Of a stretch of 64,000 nucleotides of DNA, positions 44,010-50,894 are shown one piece after another. The position numbers were made by a program, and so were the translations under genes. Source of the stretch: Calothrix sp. NIES-2100. GTDB taxonomy: Bacteria > Cyanobacteriota > Cyanobacteriia > Cyanobacteriales > Nostocaceae. Numbering within the stretch: position 1 is the stretch's first letter; each line of letters starts with the position of its first letter. The stretch spans positions 7,390,645 through 7,454,644 of the forward strand of contig NZ_AP018178.1 in assembly GCF_002368195.1 (NCBI RefSeq), written 5' to 3'. The notes below the pieces were generated by a model, which was not told the DNA's origin, searched no databases, and was given only the letters and a program-made list of their open reading frames with translations.

Positions 44010-44519
44010 TTAAGCCACTAAAGGCGCAATTTGAGAAACAGCGCGTTTGATTTCTAGGAACAATAAACCCTGTTTAACGGCGGCGTTAGCTAAAACTAAT
44101 AAAACTGCATCTGGTCCACAGCTAACGACAATTCCAAAACCTTTTTCGCCTTCAACAACAATCCGGTCAATAGTTCCGCGAACTAATTCGCTACCTATAC
44201 GTTCGCCTAAAGAAAGCATCGCTGCTGACATGGCGGCTGTGCGGTCTTCATCCATCTCATTAGGTAGTACTGAAGCTAAAGCGAGACCGTCAGGACTGAC
44301 TAAAGCTGCTCCTTGAATGTGGGATGTACCACTAACAAATTCTTGTAGAACCTGTTGTAACATGGAAATGTTAATCATGGCTTTTTCTTCAGTAATTGTT
44401 GGGATAATTTGTTGATTATTTGTCTGTGAATTTATTGGCAAAACACGGTTTTTGCGCGCATCCATGAACATTTGGCTAAATGTCCTGGGGAGTAGCTTGA
44501 GGATATTGCCCAAATGCAT
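44010..44519 (-). CDS. Roadblock/LC7-domain protein
   Basis: A roadblock/LC7 protein, MglB-like, of the type that pairs with a small Ras-like GTPase as activator or scaffold. The domain occupies the C-terminal 120 residues (VLQEFVSGTSHIQGAALVSP to LLFLEIKRAV). The start is uncertain: ATG 44519 (169 aa) includes an amphipathic N-terminal stretch, ATG 44378 gives the domain alone (122 aa), and a TTG at 44567 overlaps the upstream stop. The gene directly upstream is a decayed small GTPase, so this roadblock protein has lost its neighbouring partner. Confidence 0.85.
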   Translation of the reverse strand: MHLGNILKLLPRTFSQMFMDARKNRVLPINSQTNNQQIIPTITEEKAMINISMLQQVLQEFVSGTSHIQGAALVSPDGLALASVLPNEMDEDRTAAMSAAMLSLGERIGSELVRGTIDRIVVEGEKGFGIVVSCGPDAVLLVLANAAVKQGLLFLEIKRAVSQIAPLVA

Positions 44520-44563
44520 TGAGGCTGATCTGCTAACTACAATATCGAGGGTTTCATACTTTC

Positions 44564-44834
44564 TCAAGTAAGTACTTTTAAAGCCTCCGTGATTGAAGCT
44601 TTTTGAGTAGGATTCACAACCGTTAAAGGTGGTTTTTTGCTTGCACTATGCAATTCCAAAGCGATCGCAATCTCTTCTGGCTTCGCAGCACTGGGACAAT
44701 CCATGCGAGTTAGTCCTCTAAGTATGGGAATTTGCACCCTTTGATTGACAAAGTCGAGAATCTGAATGTTTGCGAATCAAGCTATTTTTCCCTGCACCTA
44801 CGCTAAGTGCGATCGCAATACGTAGGATTTCCAT
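44564..44834 (-). pseudogene. Broken small Ras-like GTPase gene (MglA-type partner of roadblock)
   Basis: Reading leftward from ATG 44834, the first 21 codons give MEILRIAIALSVGAGKNSLI then R, the start of a cyanobacterial roadblock-associated GTPase with a degraded P-loop. The frame then stops. In another frame, from about 44775 to the stop at 44564, sequence matching the C-terminal third appears: NQRVQIPILRGLTRMDCP, then KKPPLTVVNPTQKASITEAL. About 90 internal residues are missing, including the switch regions, and the two parts are out of frame. An internal deletion therefore inactivated the gene. Confidence 0.78.
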
Positions 44835-45309
44835 CTCAATTTATCCCAGGATCATACTTCTATAGCCCTGGGGATAATTGCAGCCCTACCTTCTATGAGC
44901 GTAAAAGCAATTGGAATTGCCCACACTGATATCAGGAGTGCAAATATACTCTGCAAGCACATCAGTACTTACAGTATGCTCTGAGAATTTTGACGTAACT
45001 ATTTTTCAGCGAAGATGCAATTCACAAAGCGATTGCATCCGTTATTATGCACCCTGAAATCAGTCCATCAGTATTTTATCGGATTTTACACTATTATTAA
45101 TTTACTTTTCAAACAGTAAACCATTATTTTTTTCTATATAAATTTGTGTATTCCATAGTACTAAACAAAGTACTCCCCTATGTGCATATTTAGTTGGCTG
45201 ACAGCTGATAAGTTATATTTGCTTGCGTTCGTTGTTATTTGCGTCAACGAAATGTAACACAATAATTCTGGAGATGAATTTTTACTCGCTAAAAAATCAA
45301 TTGCTGGCT
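44835..45309. other. Intergenic region upstream of the broken GTPase
   Basis: No certain gene. A minus-strand stretch near 44900-44970 reads VLAEYICTPDISVGNSNCFY without a good start and may be further debris of the same locus. The plus-strand end (45220-45309) is the leader of the exported protein gene. Confidence 0.4.
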
Positions 45310-46095
45310 ATGAAGGCGATTTGGAACTTTTGCTTGGTAGCTTTGTTGTTATTTGGGTGGAGTGGATACGCTAGCGCTGGGGAATTATCTCAACGACTGG
45401 CTAATTTTCCCCAATGGGAAAAATTAAGTTCTGTGCAACCTGCTTCAGGAGATTTAGCTTATCCTGAGTGGATGGCAGGTTATTGGCAGGTTAAGAGTAC
45501 ATTAGTGGATTTAGTTGCACCTTTAGCACCAGATATCGTCACACCTGGATTTGACGCTAACCGCAAACAACTCAATCAGCCTATAAGTTTTTTAGTCAGG
45601 TTTATTCCCGAAAAATCACCTGTTTCTAGATTAAAAACCATCCCTCAGATAGATAACAAATCATCAAAATTAGTAGCTGATAGAGCCTTTAATAGTTTGA
45701 ATTTAGCACGCGCTTATTTAGGCAATGAAGCTGTGTTATCTGTGAAAATAGATCCAAATTCGCCTAATCGTCAGATAACATTATTGCGTGGAGACCGTCA
45801 ACTAGTTTCTGCTGTTACCGCACGCGCCACGGAAACTACTTCTGACGGTCAGTTCATCACCACAGAAGTGTTTCAACAACTGTTTAAAGGCGGTTCTCGT
45901 CCTTATTTTAACTCTGTCGAATCTACCACTGCTTACCGTCGTTTAACATCTCATCCAGCCATAGAAGCGGATCAAGTTACTGCTGTTTACCTTTCACCTC
46001 AAGATCCAGATTACTTTGCCGCAGGCTCTAAACCTGTGGCTCTTTATCGCTATCACCTAGAATTTTATCCTTCTCATTTGCCAACTACTCCCTAA
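45310..46095 (+). CDS. Exported protein, DUF6816-like
   Basis: A 261-residue protein with a signal peptide ending after GYASA. The mature part begins ELSQRLANFPQWEKL and carries YPEWMAGYWQVKSTLVDLVA, the pattern I associate with a DUF6816-type family found in cyanobacteria and plastids, where it is lumenal. It ends with LYRYHLEFYPSHLP. No catalytic motif is recognised. I choose ATG 45310 because the signal peptide starts there; ATG 45274 and TTG 45223 are longer alternatives. The ABC exporter gene follows 93 bp downstream on the same strand. Confidence 0.75.
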   Translation: MKAIWNFCLVALLLFGWSGYASAGELSQRLANFPQWEKLSSVQPASGDLAYPEWMAGYWQVKSTLVDLVAPLAPDIVTPGFDANRKQLNQPISFLVRFIPEKSPVSRLKTIPQIDNKSSKLVADRAFNSLNLARAYLGNEAVLSVKIDPNSPNRQITLLRGDRQLVSAVTARATETTSDGQFITTEVFQQLFKGGSRPYFNSVESTTAYRRLTSHPAIEADQVTAVYLSPQDPDYFAAGSKPVALYRYHLEFYPSHLPTTP

Positions 46096-46188
46096 GGATG
46101 ATTTAAAGATCTAGAGCTTGACTACAGCGTAATACATATGTAGTATAAAGATTCCAAGCTCAAGCTCACGCTCTTGGAAGAGTGCATC

Positions 46189-48009
46189 ATGGCCAAATTT
46201 CGAGATATTCTACATTATTTTCGTCCCTACTGGGGGCAGAGTATTTTCAGTATTGCAACATCCAGCATTTACGAAATTATTGATTTGGTTGTACCTTATG
46301 CCATTGGACAAATTTTAAACGTTTTATCCGGTCAACCATTAGACAAACCACTCCAAAGAGCGATCGCAAATTTTTCTGACATTATTAATTACCCAGTTAA
46401 TAAACATCTATCTTTGGGTGTATTACTGGGTATAATTTTTATTGTCACAGTTGTGAGAGCGCCAACACAACCTTGGTTAACTAGTTGGTTTCACTGGGAT
46501 ATAGCCTTAAGAGCGCGTCGAGAAAATAACCAAACAGCTATAGCCAAAATTCTCACTCTACCGCTAGAATTTTATGATGAAAATAACCCCGGACGTATAG
46601 CCGGAAGAGTAGCCAGAGGTGTTACTAACCACACTTGGACATATCCCGAAATTGCGGGACAGTTAATTCCTAAGCTGCTGCGAGTGCTGGGAATTTTTGT
46701 GTTTATCTTGTTAATTGATTGGCGGATTGCAAGTTTATATTTGATTTCTTTTGTGATTATTCTCAGCTTTAGTTTGAGAGATTTACAAAGGATCATTGGG
46801 TATGAAAGTCGGCTAGATAGGTATATGGAAAATACCGAAAGTCGAACCTCAGAACTGATCACCAATATCAAAACAGTGAAAGCATTTGCGACGGAAGCTA
46901 AAGAACTAAAACGGCAAAAGCAACGCTTGGATCGGGAACTAAAAGTAGTAGATTATCGTATCCACAAAGGTTACGTAAATCTATTAACTTGGCAGAAAAC
47001 TGTAATTCAATTCTGTGTATTTGCCATACTGGGCTTAACTTTAGCAGCCACAGTCGGCGGGAAGATTTCTCTTGGTCATTTTGTCATGACCTTAACTCTT
47101 TCCAGCATGGCGTATGCTGAATTGGAACCTATCAGCAACCTAGCAGAAGTTTTTGCCCGTCGCTATTCTTCCATGCTCCGGTTTCACGAATTTCTGCAAG
47201 AGCCAACTGGCTATGATTCAGAGAGTTTATTAAACGTAGAAAATCAAGCTGAATCAGCCTATCAATTTACTGGCAAAATCGAGCTATCCCATGTTAATTT
47301 TGGGTATGATGCCAATCGTCTAGTGTTGCAAGATATCAACTTATTGATTGAGCCATACCAAACAGTAGCCTTGGTTGGGCGTTCTGGTTCTGGTAAATCT
47401 ACCTTAGTGAAGCTGTTGTTGCGGTATTTTGAACCTCAACAGGGACAAATTCTCATTGATGGTCAAGATATTCGCACATTAGATGTCGGTAATTATCGGC
47501 GGAGATTAGCGATCGTTCACCAAGAAGTCGATATCTTCAACGGAACTTTGTTAGACAATCTCACCTATGGCAGACCAAATGCTAGTTTTGAGCAGGTTCA
47601 GGAAGCCTGTAGGATTGCCAGAGTTGATGAAGTAGTACAACACCTACCCCAAGGTTATTACACCGTTGTCGGCGAACGTGGTGTGAGGTTATCTGGTGGA
47701 CAAAGACAGCGCTTGGGAATTGCGAGGGCGCTGCTGGTAGAACCAGACGTGCTAGTTTTTGACGAAGCTACCTCCAGCTTAGATTACGAGTCTGAGCGTT
47801 CCATTCAATTAGCGATGCGATCAATTCAAGGAACTCGCACCACAATCATCATCGCTCACCGCCTGAGTACAGTCCGGGAAGCCGATAAGATTGTCGTTCT
47901 CGATCAAGGCAAAATTGTGGAAGTCGGTAGCCACGATGAACTTTTGCGCCAAGAGGGTATTTACCGCCGCTTGCATTCCTTGCAAGAAACCGGTGAACTT
48001 CTGAGTTAG
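46189..48009 (+). CDS. ABC exporter, fused membrane and ATPase domains
   Basis: A 606-residue half-transporter of the ABCB/MsbA-like exporter class, working as a dimer. Residues about 1-330 hold six membrane helices with the coupling-helix region LEFYDENNPGRIAGRV. The ATPase domain (about 365-600) has Walker A GRSGSGKST near 397, Q-loop VHQEVDIF, signature LSGGQRQR, Walker B VLVFDEATSSLD and H-loop IIAHRLST, all intact. The substrate (lipid, peptide or other) is unknown. ATG 46189 is preferred to a TTG 15 nt upstream. A hairpin follows the stop. Confidence 0.92.
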   Translation: MAKFRDILHYFRPYWGQSIFSIATSSIYEIIDLVVPYAIGQILNVLSGQPLDKPLQRAIANFSDIINYPVNKHLSLGVLLGIIFIVTVVRAPTQPWLTSWFHWDIALRARRENNQTAIAKILTLPLEFYDENNPGRIAGRVARGVTNHTWTYPEIAGQLIPKLLRVLGIFVFILLIDWRIASLYLISFVIILSFSLRDLQRIIGYESRLDRYMENTESRTSELITNIKTVKAFATEAKELKRQKQRLDRELKVVDYRIHKGYVNLLTWQKTVIQFCVFAILGLTLAATVGGKISLGHFVMTLTLSSMAYAELEPISNLAEVFARRYSSMLRFHEFLQEPTGYDSESLLNVENQAESAYQFTGKIELSHVNFGYDANRLVLQDINLLIEPYQTVALVGRSGSGKSTLVKLLLRYFEPQQGQILIDGQDIRTLDVGNYRRRLAIVHQEVDIFNGTLLDNLTYGRPNASFEQVQEACRIARVDEVVQHLPQGYYTVVGERGVRLSGGQRQRLGIARALLVEPDVLVFDEATSSLDYESERSIQLAMRSIQGTRTTIIIAHRLSTVREADKIVVLDQGKIVEVGSHDELLRQEGIYRRLHSLQETGELLS

Positions 48010-48015
48010 GCGTGA

Positions 48016-48046
48016 AGAACTGGGTTTCCTTACGAAATCCAGTTCT
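48016..48046 (+). terminator. Hairpin downstream of the ABC exporter
   Basis: AGAACTGGGTTTC pairs with GAAATCCAGTTCT (one G-T pair) around a 5-nt loop, 7 nt after the stop. A T-run (ATTTTT) appears about 10 nt later. Confidence 0.6.
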
Positions 48047-48117
48047 CCAAAATAATTTTTCTCAACCCCTTGCGGTTTAGAAAACTTGGCGCTACTATTG
48101 TAAATCGTGAGACAAAT

Positions 48118-48203
48118 GGGTCGGTGTCCGAGTGGTTAATGGAGACGGACTGTAAATCCGTTGGTTTACGCCTACGCTGGTTCAAATCCAGCCCGGCCCA
48201 CCA
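48118..48203 (+). tRNA. tRNA-Tyr (GUA)
   Basis: A cloverleaf can be drawn with acceptor GGGTCGG/CCGGCCC, anticodon stem ACGGA/TCCGT and a loop containing GTA. A long class II variable arm and the T-arm GGTTCAAATCC follow, with CCA encoded. The 86-nt length fits tRNA-Tyr. Confidence 0.95.
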
Positions 48204-48287
48204 CTTCAAAGTTATGAGTTATAATCGCTGAGTGAATGGTAAATTTCCCAGCATTATAACTCTTAACTCAAATAAAAGTTCAATTTT

Positions 48288-48359
48288 GCCCGTGTGGCTC
48301 AGTGGTAGAGCACACCCTTGGTAAGGGTGAGGTCACGAGTTCAATCCTCGTCACGGGCT
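48288..48359 (+). tRNA. tRNA-Thr (GGU), integration target
   Basis: Acceptor GCCCGTG/CACGGGC, anticodon stem CACCC/GGGTG with loop TTGGTAA (anticodon GGT), and T-arm GAGTTCAATCCTC. CCA is not encoded. Its 3' 50 nt, from 48310, are repeated at 55503 as the far attachment site of the mobile element. The gene at this end is complete and should remain functional. Confidence 0.95.
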
Positions 48360-48364
48360 TTTTA
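48310..48364. repeat. attL: 55-bp direct repeat inside tRNA-Thr
   Basis: GCACACCCTTGGTAAGGGTG begins a 55-nt block identical base for base to 55503-55557. It ends six bases beyond the tRNA in CTTTTTA. Identity stops on both sides of this block. Confidence 0.95.
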
Positions 48365-48393
48365 AATCATTGAAAAAACAACGATTTTGTGCA

Positions 48394-48462
48394 AGTTGCA
48401 TAAATTGGCTGTACTCTACCAGTATCGCTTTATATCAATCTAGTTGCATAGAAGTTGCATAA
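48394..48462 (+). promoter_or_regulatory. Left arm-type integrase sites: AGTTGCATA(A/G) x3
   Basis: Exact copies are at 48394-48403 (AGTTGCATAA), 48442-48451 (AGTTGCATAG) and 48453-48462 (AGTTGCATAA), all on the same strand, 30-98 bp inside attL. The same 10-mer recurs near attR, as expected for arm-binding sites of a tyrosine integrase with an N-terminal arm domain. Beyond them, 48463-48712 holds no recognisable gene. Confidence 0.7.
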
Positions 48463-48712
48463 CAGGATTACTTATCAAACTACAATAAATCAATAAGTTA
48501 TTATAATCAGACAACTTACTTGGTTGATTCATCACCACGTAGATAGGAAGTACTGCTATGGTTTAGCTGCCTCTAAAGCCTCTATTTTCAGTTTCAGGTG
48601 TCATAAATCTAAAACAACGTATCGCCTGTTATAGGGGCTTTTAGTAGTAAGTATTAATGTTTATGCGCTAAAAGCTTACATTATGGGTTAATAATTATTT
48701 AATACTAGACAA

Positions 48713-48751
48713 GAAAAATCCTACCAAACACTGATATTTAGTAGGATTTTC
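48713..48751. terminator. Bidirectional terminator-like hairpin near left end of the element
   Basis: GAAAAATCCTAC pairs with GTAGGATTTTC around a 16-nt loop, with A-run and T-run on its flanks. It would stop leftward transcription from the 48814 gene before it enters the tRNA. Confidence 0.7.
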
Positions 48752-48813
48752 TTGGTATTCCTGCTAAGTGTTGATGCTAGACAGAAGTTACAATAAATTC
48801 CATGTAATAGTTG

Positions 48814-49305
48814 TTAAAACTGATCTGTCACTATAAAAATACAATAACCATATTCAGCAGCTTCTTTAATGGATGAAGAAGACTCTGGTTTTTCATTCTT
48901 CATAAGAAACGTCCAATTTTTGATAATAGGTACACCACCAGCGTTGCTTGATTCAATTCGAGTACGGGCTATCATTGAATTTTCTTTTCCTGGTAAAATT
49001 TTCAAAATTTCATATTTTCTAGGCGAGTAAAAGGTAAATGCATTACTGGACTTGCAATAATATGTTGAGCCATTAAAACCCCCTGTAGTTATTTCATTAA
49101 AATAGCTTTCCAAAAATTTACGTGCCTTCACATCTGATGTTAATGGAATCGCTTTAGGTGTAGTTTTAGAAGTTGGTGTCTGTACAGGAATTGGTGTTTG
49201 TACAGGAGTTGCAGCCGATATTGTTTTCTGTTGGGTACAAGCTGATAAACCTGTACATAAAGACATTGACAGTGCTAACGGTATAGCATAAATTTTGCGA
49301 ATCAT
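48814..49305 (-). CDS. Element-encoded putative lipoprotein of unknown function
   Basis: A 163-residue exported protein. The signal peptide ends in the lipobox LSAC (Cys23), so membrane anchoring is likely. A Thr/Pro/Val-rich linker (about 25-55, TPIPVQTPTSKTTPK) leads to a globular C-terminal part. That part begins KARKFLESYFNEITTGGFNG and has two cysteines (YYCKSS and YGYCIF). The fold looks like a small NTF2-like or DUF4878-type domain, but this is a guess. It is cargo of the tRNA-Thr element, not needed for integration, and lies 134 bp downstream of another exported-protein gene on the same strand. Confidence 0.75.
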   Translation of the reverse strand: MIRKIYAIPLALSMSLCTGLSACTQQKTISAATPVQTPIPVQTPTSKTTPKAIPLTSDVKARKFLESYFNEITTGGFNGSTYYCKSSNAFTFYSPRKYEILKILPGKENSMIARTRIESSNAGGVPIIKNWTFLMKNEKPESSSSIKEAAEYGYCIFIVTDQF

Positions 49306-49439
49306 TTCTTATTGCTCTATTTGGTTAAATACATAGTTCCCCAAAAGAGAAAGTTGATAACAGTTGATTGAGCGTTTCCTTTATCCTTGGATGTTTTCAG
49401 TAAATAGCAACTGTAAACTTTCAAAACTGTTGATAAAAA

Positions 49440-49976
49440 TTAAAGCCTTCTAACTTCTCTAGTCAATTGTCTGCAATAATTTTCTTTCTCTTGAGTATTT
49501 GCAAAACAAATAGGGCTACCACTAAATTTATCAGATTTTACTTGTATTACTATTACATCAAACCTAAGAGGAACTTCAAAATTAAAACTAACTAATTCGC
49601 CGGGGTTAATACTATGAATTGGCTTAGAGTTACTATCAGTTACAACTAGTTGTCCTGATTTCAGGTTGTATATTTGATATACTAATTCCGAGCCAAAATG
49701 CAACTCATTACTTTTATTTGCGACAACACCTGAAATAAATCTCTTATAACTATTGACCTCTTTTATACGTTTTGCAGTAACACCTTGTAGATACAAACCT
49801 GATTGTAACTCACTAGCCTGACTACTACCTGAACACAAACTACTCAAATTAATAGTAGTTCCACTACTGGTTGTCATAGAACACAATGAATCACCCACTT
49901 GTGCCAAAGCTGTCATAGGCAAACATAAAGAGAATAGTGTGGATGCCACTGTGAGCGTACTTAATAGTTTTATCAT
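49440..49976 (-). CDS. Element-encoded exported protein of unknown function
   Basis: A 178-residue protein with a signal peptide cleaved after MTALA. The mature part starts QVGDSLCSMTTSSGTTINLS and has five cysteines (three of them in CSMTT, LCSGS and YCRQL contexts), suggesting disulfides outside the cytoplasm. The centre (KRFISGVVANKSNELHFGSE, then LVYQIYN) looks like a beta-sandwich strand pattern. No family is recognised. With the lipoprotein at 48814 it forms a leftward pair of exported cargo genes on the element, which could alter the host surface. Confidence 0.75.
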   Translation of the reverse strand: MIKLLSTLTVASTLFSLCLPMTALAQVGDSLCSMTTSSGTTINLSSLCSGSSQASELQSGLYLQGVTAKRIKEVNSYKRFISGVVANKSNELHFGSELVYQIYNLKSGQLVVTDSNSKPIHSINPGELVSFNFEVPLRFDVIVIQVKSDKFSGSPICFANTQEKENYCRQLTREVRRL

Positions 49977-50894
49977 AGTAATTGTGATTTAAACTACTAC
50001 CACTATGGCATAGCTACTTATATGAGTAGCTAGGTAAGAATTACTGATTAATTTGTAAAATATTCAAGTATAAATACTCATCAATACTGAGGCGCGATTA
50101 CACTAATCCTAGTAACTCATACCACAATAATAAAAACATCATATATCCAATATATATATTTATAGCATCAATAACCTATCATTATTTACTTTGCATCATT
50201 AAGTACATAACTACTATAGTTAGTTAAACGCAATAAGATTAAAATAAGTAACATTAAAGGCAGAAATCATAACGGTAGAGCTTAATATTAGGCATCAAAA
50301 GAACCAGTTAGTTTAAATAAATAAATGAGTTATACTAAGCGCTTGAATGATTTTTGGTTCTGTCTTTCTCCACCACTATAACTTTGAAGTGTAATAGCTG
50401 TAAATTATGTGGAACCTTAGCTAAAAGCATTGCTATGACTGGGTTTGAAGGTTCAACTATAGGTTCCAATTGTAGGTTCCACAGTATGATTGTGTGCAGC
50501 CTATTCAAAAATAATGGCGCGGCTCCTGTGTTAGTTATCTCTCTTTTATTACTACGAATAGAGAAAAATAATGTTTCAACTCTGAACACTAAACGCAATA
50601 ATGAATTGTGCGATCGCATCTCAACTTTGTCATTTAAATGCCTTTCTTGACAAGAGGCGTAAAAATAGAGGAGTTATACCGTTTAACTTTAAAATTGATA
50701 GACATAGCCAAGCTGGGGGAGTGAAGTGTATCAAGATTTTCGTGAAATGGTATTAGCAAACAGGCAACATCTACCTAATAATTAAAAACTACAATTGTTC
50801 TGATTAAAGTAATCAAGTTTTTGACTATAAGGATCAACATTAAAGATGTGTTGACCCTTAGATTTACCCCCAGTGTGGAGGCTTACAAAGCTTG
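49977..50894. other. 900-bp element region with overlapping doubtful frames
   Basis: This A/T-rich region lies between the exported cargo and the replication gene. Two overlapping frames of about 95 codons at 50335-50650 on opposite strands exclude one another; both have atypical composition and neither has a ribosome-binding site. A more convincing but frameshifted small gene lies at 50638-50783. AAGGATCAACA/TGTTGACCCTT at 50829-50859 may terminate the replication gene. Confidence 0.45.
50638..50783 (+). pseudogene. Frameshifted small gene on the element
   Basis: ATG 50638 opens MPFLTRGVKIEELYRLTLKL, then IDIAKLGE and a stop at 50722. In the next frame the sequence continues coding-like as VYQDFREMVLANRQHLPNN to TAA 50783. 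Removing four bases (GTGA) near 50721 would join the two into one protein of about 47 residues. It is probably a decayed small helical protein. Family unknown. Confidence 0.4.

Noticed and set aside
50335..50650. Two overlapping frames of 94 and 98 codons on opposite strands of the element
   Set aside because: They mirror each other, neither has a start signal and neither resembles a known protein.
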